A program made the translations under genes and the position numbers. A DNA stretch of 64,000 nucleotides from Ricinus communis (Eukaryota > Streptophyta > Magnoliopsida > Malpighiales > Euphorbiaceae): the NCBI RefSeq assembly GCF_019578655.1, contig NC_063265.1, positions 10,946,501 through 11,010,500 on the forward strand, written 5' to 3'. The notes under the pieces were generated by a model. That model saw only the letters and a program-made list of their open reading frames with translations. It ran no database searches and was not told the DNA's origin. Shown here one piece after another: positions 38,501-49,279 of this stretch. Every line of letters starts with the position of its first letter. Position 1 is the stretch's first letter.

Positions 38501-40319
38501 ATGTATACAAAACTAACTGCATCTAAGTTAATGGCAATATTTCTCTGTATCTGATGTATCACTAGCCTGCTTACACATTTTTCTCTGCATGACATGGTAA
38601 TAAGATTATTATTTCTAATGGAAGTTTGAGTTTTATTTTATCTTATTTTTTGATACCCTCTGGTATTGCTTCATGAAATTTATGTCGTACTTTTTTATAA
38701 TGGTTTTTCAGCCTCATGACTCATTATGTACTCTTATGGGACATTCTGCCTCCATTATGTCAGTAGACTTTCACCCAAATAGAGATGATCTTATATGCTC
38801 TTGTGATGGGGATGGTGAGATGCGATACTGGAGTATTACTAATGGTAACTGTGAAGGAGTATACAAGGTAGAATTTTGTGGACTAAGACTAATAATAGCA
38901 CATGGAGGCATTTATCTATTTTATTATTCTTCATCATCTTCTTCCTTTCTCTTCTCGTCATGAGGTTGGGGGTTTATGTCTCAACTGGAAAATGCTGATT
39001 ATGTTTACTGTTTCTTTTTTTTTTTTTTAATGGATTAGGGTGGCAGTGCCATGATAAGATTTCAACCCCGTCTAGGGAGGTATGTGGCTGCAGCTGAGGA
39101 GAATGTTGTGTCTGTACTAGATGTTGAGACACAAGCTTGTCTGCGTTCATTGCAGGTTAGTTTTCTGTTGTCCATGTTACTTAATCCTAGGAGCTGATGC
39201 TGGTCATCAGTATATTCTGCTTGTGCCCTTGAAATATGATGATTAATAACTAATCATGATGTTGCTGCAATTGATTCATTCTTCTGCTTCTTCTCCTTGT
39301 TCTTTTTTGTTTCAAAGGACTCTCCTCCTTAAGTATACTTCAAGATTTACTGCTAATTAATCGCGGTACGTGTCAAATTATAACAAACTAAAAAGGATGA
39401 AAATCTGGTATAATTCACAAATAATACGAGTGTGTGCAGGTTTGGGGAACTCTTTTTTCCTTGGCCATGGACTCGACCTTTTATAGACACTCTTAAGTAA
39501 TAAGGACCTTAGTGAGTTAACAAATGTGATTGGACGCGTGTACTGAAATTCGCTTACTTCACTATGGCTGACCATTGATTTTTAACTCTAGGGACATTAT
39601 AGACCAATTCATTATGTGTGCTGGAATCCTTCTGGTGAGTATGTAGCATCTGTCAGCGAGGATGCTGTCAGAGTCTGGGCGCTCGGATCAGGGAATGATG
39701 GAGAATGTATTCATGAGTTGAGTTTGAAGAACACCAAATTTCACTCCTGTATATTTCATCCTACGAACCCTTCATTGCTAATCATTGGCTCTTATCAGGC
39801 AAGTAGCATCCTCGCATTGTTCTTTATACTATATGTTTGGCATGTTTGGTGTATTTATAGCAACCATTTTAAAAGTAGGATGTACTATCCTTCTCCAAAT
39901 TAGGATCTGATTGTCCAGTTGTCCCATAGTGTCTAAGTTTAGCTTTAAGCTATCTTACCTTGTATGATGCTTCTCCAAGTAAGAGCTCAGATCTTAGGAA
40001 TCTTTAATTTGTTGATCAATGTTGTGAGTGGGTTGAACTGTTTTCTTTAACCATGAACTTGATTTTTGGTAGGATGAACTCCTTAAATGTCTTTGAAAAG
40101 TATGTTCTCTAATGTTTGCTGTCTTCATTTCTAGTATCATGTATACATATATATAACTGTGGTTATTTACTACAGTCTTTGGTGATATGGGACATGACCG
40201 AGAACAAGACTATGGTATTGCCAGCTCATGAAGCAATTATTGCTTCATTGGCCGTATCAACTGCAACTCGATTGATTGCTTCTGCTAGTCATGATAAGCT
40301 CGTCAAGCTGTGGATGTGA
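35503..40319 (+). CDS. LEUNIG-like WD40 protein lacking the LUFS domain
   Basis: Seven exons: 35503-35518 (5' limit uncertain), 35799-35920, 36150-36302, 38712-38867, 39039-39155, 39592-39798, 40176-40319. They give 304 residues from the ATG at 35503. An in-frame basic stretch reading KKKKHQESSADSPGAGSGN upstream (about 35424 on) resembles the LEUNIG linker, so the coding sequence may extend there. The protein is a run of about six to seven WD40 repeats with LEUNIG/LUH wording: [75 protein letters not shown] and the terminal [21 protein letters not shown]-type corepressors need an N-terminal LUFS (LisH) domain to bind SEUSS, and none is visible here. The gene is either a derived short paralogue or a duplicated fragment that is still spliceable. 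No internal stop or frameshift is present. The intron after 39798 uses a GC donor. Confidence 0.78.
36873..37157 (-). mobile_element. Helitron-like non-autonomous element in LEUNIG-like intron 3
   Basis: Read on the minus strand, the block opens TCTACTTCTATATATACTA at 37157 and ends with a GC-rich imperfect hairpin (CCGCAAAAAGGGCGGG), a short AT-stretch and CTAG at 36873, followed by host T. A 5' TC, a 3' hairpin about 10-15 bp from a CTRR end, and insertion next to T are the Helitron rules. At 285 bp it codes for nothing. The 5' flanking base is C rather than the expected A, so the 5' end is less certain. Confidence 0.5.
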
Positions 40320-42769
40320 GACTGCTTGTTTTCAGTCATTCATTCGCTCTTTTGGTGGTTAAATTTCCCTGCTTGCTCCTCATAACCACCGAAAACTAAC
40401 AGTGTCTTGTTAACTTACAAATCAATGTTCAAGCTTCATGAACTCCGGATATTGCCTAACTAATAAAAATAGATGCCGTTCCTCAGTGTCTTTGCTCTAC
40501 AGTTGGTTCTGGTTCATATTGTCATCTCTGACTGGTTTTGGATGCTTTTGTTATAAAATCCCATATTGCTAGAGAATAAAAAATAAAATCATAAAAGTCA
40601 TTTTGGTAAGATTATATTTAGGCCCCAGTTATTGGATTCAAGCTCAGTTGTCTTCAATGGGCTTTGGACTCTATCCACTGCTAATTGTGCGATCCTGCGA
40701 GCCTTAGGTTCCAGCAAACATAAAGAAAAAGCTGCACAATTGCAAAGTATCAAAAACTCCCTCTGAATATGAGAACCCTATTGAATGAATATAATTTGCT
40801 ACTGCAAGAAAATCCACATGCTCTCTTATCTTTCTGCAAATGCTCATCATAGTATGGTACAAATAGTAATGTACCCATGTATAGTAATTATTAGGATACA
40901 AGTTTGACATGGGTTGGAGCATTCAATTATAGGTCACATGAATAATAATGCTTCACATCAGTTCTATTCACATGTTGAGAGCCATCACCAGTGGGGGATG
41001 AAAAAAGCAAATTATTATTGGGAAGAAGCATACAAGGTGACGACCTCCCATGATCCCATCTAAAAAGTGTTTCAACTACCTTTTTAGTTTTTTCTTTTTT
41101 GTCAAAACCCCCTGACTTTTTTAGTTTCATTTTATTAAAATTTAATTTTTATTTTGTTTTCTTGATTCTCTATGATTTATTTTTTTCAAATAAAGAATTT
41201 TTAGACGTACTGTATGAGATTTTTATTTCTTTTATTCAGTTTTTATATTTACTTTAATTAAAATTAAATTTAATAAAAATAAAAGTAAAAGTGCTTAGAA
41301 GGCCACTCAACTTTAATGTATTTTGCTTTTCTTTTCTTTTTCTGTTGTTGTAATGTTGCATTAATGTAGACTTGTACCATTCTCGTTAATATAATAACGG
41401 TCCAACATGAATCTCGTATTACATTTATTTCTGCAGATATTTTTGTATAGTATGCATTTCATACTACATAAATTTATGCATATATTATATATTGCCTCCT
41501 CTGCATTAATTTATTGCATATATATTTTCCTACTTAAAATCCTTTTTCCTTACTTTATTACTTGAGATTATAGATTTTAAACGACTGTAAAACCAACTGT
41601 TGATAAAATATAATAGCACTGGCAATTTTATGCACAACATGGTCTGATTCGGAGTTGAATAGATTTAATATATACATAATATAAACTAGATCTAAATGAG
41701 CTAATTGATTTAATATTATTATATTATACACGGGTTTGACACAACATAAAATAATTATTTTTCATCTTAATATAAAATGTATTTAATATTATGATTTTGT
41801 TTTTTGAATATATACACTATGTTTATTTTTTTAATTACAGGAGAAGATAATTTGAATTTAAGATTTTATTCAAGTTGATATAATCACTTATTACCATATT
41901 AAGTATCCGATTGAAACAACTGAATTTATTAGATAATAAAATAAATATATAATAAAAATAAAATATCTAAAATATAACTATTATAAAATCTCATTCACTA
42001 GTTAATACACTCTTTGTAATCAAATAGTTTAATTAATTTGCATATCTAACCACAATTATAAGTACATATTTGACATTTCTGCTACAATTAAATATTGGGA
42101 TTTCTCAGAAATGTTATAAAATCAATAAAAATTTACTTTTATTGTATGATTTTTTAAAAATATTATTTTTAATTTTTTTAAAAAATTTACAGTTTAGTTT
42201 TTTTTTGGATTGTCTTTTTTAGTTATTTTTCGATGTTTTTTAGTTATTTTATCAAAAAACAATCAAAACTATAATTTTAAGAAAAAGTTAAAAAATTATT
42301 TTTTGATACTTTAATACAGAAAAAAATATAAAATATAAGAAAAATCGTAAATTTAATTTAAAAAAAACTGTTATTTTTTTTAAATATTCTCAACTGGGTT
42401 GGTTACATTCTATTAAGCCCAAAATCATAGATTAGTTCTGTATTAAACCCATTATCCTTCATTTTATGAATCGCAATTTAAACAAAAATAGCACAAAAAA
42501 TAACATACTTAAATAAAAAGAACAGCTTGTCGTTCATTATTTTCCGGAATTAGAAAGAGAAAGAAAAGCCCTCCACTTCCCATAACAGAAGCAGAAACCC
42601 TAAAAAGTTAAAAACTCAATCTTCAAATTAGGTTTCTAGTAATCTCTCCAATTTCTCTTCAGGTTTCTAACTTTCCCTGAAATCCTAATTTGACTTCACT
42701 CTCTCTATCATTTAACCTGAAAATTCTCCAGATCTACCGTCAGTATTGCACCCACAAAAATTTTCTACT
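40320..42769. other. Intergenic between LEUNIG-like and PRA1 genes (2.4 kb)
   Basis: LEUNIG-like 3' UTR, then AT-rich spacer (about 41100-42400) without a supportable gene. The PRA1 promoter and leader follow, including a telo-box-like aaaccctaa near 42595. Confidence 0.5.
42595..42603. promoter_or_regulatory. Telo-box-like motif in PRA1 leader
   Basis: gaaaccctaaa is an inverted telo-box core about 170 bp before the PRA1 ATG. Such motifs are frequent near start sites of constitutive plant genes. Confidence 0.3.
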
Positions 42770-43420
42770 ATGTCGCTAAAATCACCCGCCGGCGTTTATG
42801 GAACTATTCCGGCCACCACAACAACAACCACCACTACCCATTTCTCACAACCGCTACCAACAACCGCTACTTCCCTCACTTTCATCTCACGCGCCACTTC
42901 TGCAACTCAGTCAGTAATTGCCACGCGTCGCCCATGGAAAGAACTTCTAAATCCTTCGTCTTTTTCCTGTCCTTGCAACTATAGTGAAGCAATGTCTCGG
43001 GTCAAGTACAATGTGAATTACTTTCGGGTTAATTATGCTATGGTAGTGCTTTCTGTTTTATTTTTAAGCCTTCTTTGGCACCCAGTTTCTATGATTGTCT
43101 TCATCGTAGTATTCATTGCTTGGTTTTTTCTTTATTTCTCGAGGGATGGTCCAATTGTGTTGTTTAATAGAGAATTTGACGATAGGGTTGTATTGGTTGT
43201 TCTTGGGCTGGTTACGATTGTTGCATTGGTGCTTACTCATGTGGGATTGAATGTCTTAGTGGCTTTGATGATTGGTGCTGTGGTTGTTGGTATTCATGGT
43301 GCCTTTAGGAATACTGAGGATTTGTTTCTTGATGAAGAGAGTGCTGCTGAAGGGGGCCTTCTTTCAGTTGTAGGGAGCCAGCCTTTGAGGCCTACAACTA
43401 CAGGTTATACTCGGATCTGA
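42770..43420 (+). CDS. PRA1 family protein (prenylated Rab acceptor), probably subfamily E
   Basis: An intronless frame of 216 residues starting at the ATG of [11 protein letters not shown]; an upstream in-frame TTG is not needed. The N-terminal 55 residues are Thr/Ser-rich and cytosolic. [13 protein letters not shown] marks the start of the PRA1 domain, followed by the [11 protein letters not shown] motif and two pairs of hydrophobic helices (about 96-135 and 148-188) split by a short hydrophilic loop ([10 protein letters not shown]). The C-terminal [17 protein letters not shown] is the typical plant PRA1 motif and is closest, as I recall, to PRA1.E. PRA1 proteins are small endomembrane proteins that interact with prenylated Rab GTPases and affect ER-Golgi or endosomal trafficking. 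Confidence 0.92.
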   Translation: MSLKSPAGVYGTIPATTTTTTTTHFSQPLPTTATSLTFISRATSATQSVIATRRPWKELLNPSSFSCPCNYSEAMSRVKYNVNYFRVNYAMVVLSVLFLSLLWHPVSMIVFIVVFIAWFFLYFSRDGPIVLFNREFDDRVVLVVLGLVTIVALVLTHVGLNVLVALMIGAVVVGIHGAFRNTEDLFLDEESAAEGGLLSVVGSQPLRPTTTGYTRI

Positions 43421-45310
43421 GTGTTTGTAGGTGGTTGGGTTTTGCTGATTGAAGTTTTATCTGGAATTGGATTCTTTTCGATTGGGTTTGTTGTCATTGC
43501 TAAAATGTTTTTGGAGGTTTAACTTAAGGTTTTATAAGCAATGTGCTGGGTAAATTAGTTGTTGATTGTGGAATTAGTAACTTGATATCATGGTGATTTT
43601 AGATAGTAATGCTGTTCTGGAAAGCTAGAAGCATGCTGTTGTTAAGATTGAAATTCAAATATAATCAGTCAGTAGCATCCATGAAAGAGGTGACCTCTGT
43701 TTTCTTTTTTTTTTTTTTGGGGAATTCTTACTCTGCAAATTAACTTTGTTATAGATCCTCAATGTGATTACTGATTTGTCAGTTTCATTTGCATTTCCTT
43801 TTTTGTTTTAAAAGCAATTTGTATCATTGAAATGATTAATAAAAAAATTCCGGTCCTCCCCAGCTAGCCTATTGATGCAAGTCTAATGCTGATTGGTGTA
43901 TATTTCATTTCTTCCCACTGTGTACAATAGATTACTGGTTTGATGGAATCAGAATCAATCAGCATTAGCCTGTTGGTGCATGTCTGATACTGATTGATTC
44001 TACTTCCTGTGATGTAACATTATAGATAGAAAGAGGAACATAAAAGTACTAAATTTGAGCATTTCTAACAGATAATTTGATATGCAGTAGCAAGAGCTTG
44101 TGCTAACTTTAATTAGTTGGAGGACTTATCCTCCTTGGCGACGTGCTTCAGATTCTTCGTAGCTATTAAAAGTCGTGGGCTCCTTAATCATGTAATGGTT
44201 CCAAAGAAGGCAGGCAGTACTCTCACTGTGTAATGCTTGCCAGTAATCCTGTTCTCAGCTATTTGTAAGACACATCCTTGGTTCTCCAGTATAGTACAGA
44301 TTATTTTCTTATAACATTTATTAAATTTTTGGACACTTAAATTTTCTTTTTCTTAATCTCCGTAATGAATTGAATGTGTCACATGGGTTTCAATTTTCCC
44401 TGAAAAATGTTCAACTTTTGGAGTCTTAGGACCAACAACCCCCATAGAAAGTAAGTTGGTGTATCCACTTGTCGCGTTGTCATGATTTTGAGGTGGCAAA
44501 GATCTTTCCCAATAAAGAACCTCATCTTTTCTATTGGAATGATGCCGAGATTTAGCTGGCATGATTGACGAGCTCCACACAAGTTGGCTGTTGGCCATTT
44601 CAGTTGCCGTCTTTTGAAATGGTCTTACCAGCTCGATTGCTTCCGTGCGAGCATATGCTCCAATGAGAAAATCGCGAGCTATTTGGAGTTGTAGCTTTTG
44701 CTGGTGAAGAAAACAACGATCCTATGGGGCCATTCAGTTTCATGCTAAACGCAGTCGCAAGAAAATTTGCGTTGCTTCTTAGGTGGGCAAGAATTCATGA
44801 ATTGAGTTTTTACCTGATCTAACGGTCCGACAGATTTGAAGAGTCATACGATTTCACGGAACATATCTGCTCATTATTATGCAATGCTTAGGGCAAATGA
44901 TGGGCACCGGTAACCTGTTCGGATATCCACCTGATTTGCTGAAGTCATCTGAAATTTTTTGAATTTGGCTCACTTGGGTCCGAAGGATTTAGAAATATTG
45001 TTTTTTGGAGGCCTGCTCAATAAATATATATAGTCCTTCAAAAAAATTATAAATAGAAATTTATACATTTTTAAAGGCAGATCAGATTTAATTAACATTT
45101 TAGTCCCGTAAAGACAGATGTGGTTGAACTGTGCGGGTATGTATGCTACTGTGCTGTAAAATACTTAAACGCCACGTGTTAGGCTGTAATGCTTCCATGC
45201 GGAACTAAATGTATGGTTTGAAGCAAACAAGCAGTGGCAACCAGTCATTATACAGCGCCGTCTTTTCCCCTTTCTGCTTCCATTTCCTTATTCTTTTCTC
45301 ATGTAAATGA
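43421..45310. other. PRA1 3' flank, a coding-like fragment, and GNAT promoter
   Basis: Contains PRA1 3' UTR, a pair of imperfect 32-bp direct repeats near 43865 and 43966, and an unassigned minus-strand coding-like fragment (44353-44700). The GNAT promoter and leader occupy about 45000-45310. Confidence 0.45.
44353..44700 (-). pseudogene. Unrecognised coding-like fragment
   Basis: The minus strand holds an 81-residue frame from an ATG at 44598 (MANSQLVWSSSIMPAK to HYGD, stop at 44353). It stays open about 100 bases further upstream with protein-like composition (IARDFLIGAYARTEAIEL). A second frame over the upstream part (about 44600-44735) is also open and begins MKLNGPIGSLFSSPAK. I cannot name a family. 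It may be a decayed gene or transposon fragment with a frameshift, a small lineage-specific gene, or chance. Confidence 0.25.
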
Positions 45311-46473
45311 ATGAAAATGGCTCATATGCTGCCCTGCTACTTGCACATTTCTAAAGGAGTCTGTGTAAATACTCCCCCTACAAGTAAAGGAACTAGATTT
45401 AGTCATGCAAGGAGAATTAGCGGGCACAAACTACACGTGTCTAGTAGTAAGGGTTGCGTTGTTCAGTGCTGTAGGGCTTCGTCAACCTCAACTTCATCAA
45501 CAGCTAGAGAGTATTTGGCGAGCGAGTTTGGTTGGAAAGTGAGGAGGTTGACCAGGGAGGAACATGAGATGAATGAAGTTGCTCAAATTCAAGCTGAAGC
45601 TTTCCATACACCTATGGCTCTCTTTGATGATTTGTTCTTCCAATTCTTTAAGGTTTTCCCCTTTCTCTCGCATTTCGATTTTGATTTACGAACTTGGATT
45701 GCTGAACCCTTTTTCTTTTCTTTCTCTTTTGATCACTCAGGCTGAAGTTCTTTCTGGGCTAATTTACAAGCTTAGGAACTCCCCACCGGACAGGTAACAT
45801 TTGACCATTACTAAAAATTTATCAATGAAATGTGGGCTTGGGCCTTGTATAGATGCACGTTTTAGAACTACTTAAGCCTTCCAAAGTGGATAAACATTTT
45901 AAAACTTTCTTAACCTTTTGATAGGTCGAATTTTGTGCTTCGGCTGATTCAACAAAGAACATGATCATTATCTTAATATTAACAGATATGCATGTTTGGT
46001 AGCTGAGCCTGCAGTTGATTCTTCCAAGTCCGAGAGCAAACTTGTTGGGATTGTGGATGCCACGGTGTTGAGAGATGAAGCTGTTCTGCAGCATCTCAAT
46101 GGAGCAGAAGAGTATCTCTACATTTCAGGAATAGCTGTTTCGCAAAGTTTCAGGTTTTAATCAACATTCCCTTTCTATCCATATTATCATCAGGGTATAA
46201 CATTATTCTTGTTATGGGCTGAATTTTTTTACAACTACCAGGAAGCAGAAAATAGGCAGCGTTCTGCTAAAAGCCTGTGATGTGCTCTCCACTTTATGGG
46301 AGTTTGAGTATCTTGTCCTTCGGGCATATGAAGATGATGTGGCGGCTCGCAGATTGTACTCAAATGCAGGTTACAAAGTTGTTTCAATTGATCCTCAATG
46401 GGTGACTTGGATTGGAAGAAAACGACGCGTTGTTATGATCAAGCAGTCTAATTTGCTTAGTTCACATTTCTAG
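45311..46473 (+). CDS. Plastid GCN5-related N-acetyltransferase (GNAT)
   Basis: Four exons (45311-45652, 45741-45793, 45986-46153, 46242-46473) join in phase to 264 residues. The first about 65 residues are Ser/Thr/Arg-rich and resemble a transit peptide (ends near SSTSTSSTAREYLASEFGW). The GNAT fold follows: the N-terminal helix region EEHEMNEVAQIQAEAF, a central strand LVGIVDATVL, then motif A YLYISGIAVSQSFRRQKIGSVLL, where the R/Q-x-x-x-IGS loop should hold the acetyl-CoA pyrophosphate, and motif B AYEDDVAARRLYSNAGYKVV. Plastid GNATs of this class acetylate lysines and protein N-termini. The ATG at 45317 (aaaATGG) has the better context and may be the real start. Two other ATGs (45301, 45307) precede it, the latter opening a 15-codon overlapping uORF. 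Confidence 0.87.
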
Positions 46474-46895
46474 TTTTTCAATCACAATTGTAATCCAGGC
46501 ACACAAGTACAGAGCCTATAATGAGTGTGCTTACTTGCAGAAAATGTAAATTTATATAAATGATAAACAGTCTTTTCCCTGTAGAAACTGAAACTCAAGT
46601 AGACTAAGCCTGTAATTCAATATCGATGCATTCTTGTTGACTTAAAACGTAGTAATATAAACCAAATATTCCTTAGCTATTTTGAAGTAAAAACTACCAC
46701 AACATACAAAGTTTAACGAGCTCAAAGAAATGACAGAAGACGCCACTCCATAAAAGATATACTAAGTCAAGAAGCTTATGTCCGCACACTGCAATATCCA
46801 AGAAAACTATTAGAATCTCATTTTTCCTGAAATTCTAAAGATGAATGGGCCAATTTCCTCAATAATATGCTAAATGCACAAAAGGAAGAACAGCA

Positions 46896-48113
46896 TTAAT
46901 CTTCCTCTAGGTTGATGGAGTCACCAAATTTTCCATATAAAACCTTCTTTAATTCAGCCATCTGTGTAAGGATAGAATCCTTTTCTTCCTCAAGTTTTTC
47001 CAAGTTTTTGTTGGTCACCTCTTTCATCTCTTCTATTCTGGTCTCAACTTCTTCCTTTGGAATATGAGCAAAGACTTCTCCTATTTGGAAACGAACCACC
47101 TCCTCATCAGTAAGAATCAATTCATTGCTCGCATCCTCAAGATTATCATTTGTTTCCTGAAGAAATTGACCCATTCAATTAGGCAGAGAAAAAATTGACT
47201 TGGTAAAAGGGGACAATCTGGGTGTTATTTGCTCAACCAACAAGGAAAATATAAATGCATCAATAACTTGCTCAGAATTTTGAAAAATAAAATTAACAAG
47301 AAGCATTAGCCCACAAACCGGTCGACTTAAGCTTGCCTCCATTTAAACAAGGCAAACCACTTGCTCAACATCTCCCAAAACCTAATATTACTTCTTTACG
47401 ATTCGTATGTTTAACTAAGCCAAAGAAGACTGCTACTCAAGTGACCCTTAAGAGTTTCAAAATCACCATATTTTATCTAATATAATCAAGATACATTCTT
47501 CAAGTGCATTTGTGGGTTTTAATAAGTCAAGCGCAAGACTGCCCAAAAGTTCAAGAAGGTGAGCTCAATCACCTCACAAGCATGGATTTATTGTCAGACT
47601 CAATATTTTCGTAATCAAATACCTCTTCCTTAGCCATAAAAGAGCCCAAGAAAAGAACAAGAAAGAAAAGGACTTAATATTCAGAATCAAAGTTAATCAT
47701 CACTAATCCGTTTCAAGTCAATTTCCAGCTTCTACCCACTTCAATTAAGCAAATGCATTACATCCGCATACCATTCACATATTCAATCTCGAAAAAAATA
47801 CCCAACAATTATAATGACAAAATAAATTAATAAATGCGACTAAATTTTGATACAAGAAGTACCTTGGCAATCTTAATTTCATCTTCAAGCTCATGAAAAC
47901 GGTTGTTTAATCTACCAAATTTGTTGATATTCTGCTGATCCTCCCAAGTCACCACTGTTTCAGATCCTCCTCCCTGCAAATTGATCAAGCCCAAATCTTC
48001 AATTTTGGATTTAAAAAATAAAAATGATGATAACTAACGTAGATTATAACAAGAGAAGTAAGAAAAAAAGAAAAGAAAGGGGTTTATTAGGGGTTTGAAT
48101 TTACCTGCTGCAT
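46896..48113 (-). CDS. PFD4: Prefoldin subunit 4
   Basis: Three minus-strand exons, the first only nine bases: 48105-48113 (ATG CAG CAG), 47863-47973 and 46896-47156, giving 126 residues. Composition and heptads ([19 protein letters not shown], later [25 protein letters not shown]) form the two coiled-coil arms of a beta-type prefoldin. Between them sit the hairpin strands ([22 protein letters not shown]), and the protein ends [18 protein letters not shown], the conserved PFD4 tail. The hexameric prefoldin delivers unfolded actin and tubulin to the chaperonin CCT. A nine-base first exon is unusual but gives a perfect family N-terminus, and both splice junctions are canonical. Confidence 0.92.
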
Positions 48114-49279
48114 GTTTGTTGGATAAAGGTTCCAACTTCAGTTCAATGTCCGAGTCCGCGTCTCCGGCCAACTAATCCTGGAGTCCTCTGTTGTATGGTG
48201 GCGCTTTCGGGCAAGGTTGGGTTCCTGTATTGCTCGAGCAAGTTACTAATATAACCCTCGTCTTTCATGTTTAGGTTGTTTCGTATATGCATCTCACCCT
48301 ACGGGCAAACATGTCCATTAGTTGACCCATTTTTCCAAGGGGGAATTTAATAATTTAATGACATCAAACTCCATATGTTGTATAATTTTATTTTATTTTT
48401 GTCTATGGGAGAATTTTTAGTTGGATAATTCTTGTGTACACATATCACAAATATAAAATTATATATAAATACGAATATTCACACACTTTATAATTGAATG
48501 ATAAATATATTTTAATTATTTAATATTATTAAATGTCTATTAATATCAATTTAGTGCACATACAAAAATATGACTTTTAATTCATGTTATGACAAAGTTT
48601 ATAATTCAGAAATGTTCTTTTTTCCAATGTTAAAGTTAGGAAGATTAACTACTCTTTTGGTAATATTTTATGCTTTTTTTATTTTGAGAACCTTCGTTCT
48701 TAACTAGGGTTCCATATATTTTATTTTTATTTTTTTTCTTGCATGAGAAGGCATATTTTATTAAGTCGGTCGAACTGGTATAATGAGAGGAGCACCCTTC
48801 TAGCCTTAGAAGCCACTAATGGCTAGTGAAACTCTTATTATATTCTCACTGTTATAGAAGTGATGTGATGTTATACTTTATAATATTCGCATTTGGATAT
48901 ACAAAATAGGGTCCACTCCAGGATACAACGGAACTCATTTATCAATCACGAGAACCTCAATAGAGCTGTTTACAGTATTAATCGGTTAGATTGTCCTTCT
49001 ACTGATTTTTAACACATAATCATATACCATTTTCCAGCTTCCATTAGGAACAACAACAGTCTCCATCTCATTCATCTTTTGATTTGATAACATTAGGAAA
49101 CAAGAATAAATGTAACATAGTATGCGTGATTCATCCGATGGTCGGAGTAACATACAGATTCACAAGATATATATATCTATATGTATCCTAGCTGAACATG
49201 TAAATACAGATCCAACATGACCTAACTGAATATGTAAAACTGATCAAGGAAAAGGAAACGAAAAAGAGTTTAGATTAAT
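48114..49279. other. Intergenic between prefoldin 4 and DRIP genes
   Basis: Prefoldin leader and promoter (about 48114-48400), AT-rich spacer and DRIP 3' UTR. No gene visible. Confidence 0.5.

Noticed and set aside
42746..42769. Eight-residue N-terminal extension of the PRA1 protein
   Set aside because: It would need a TTG start; the first ATG is at 42770.
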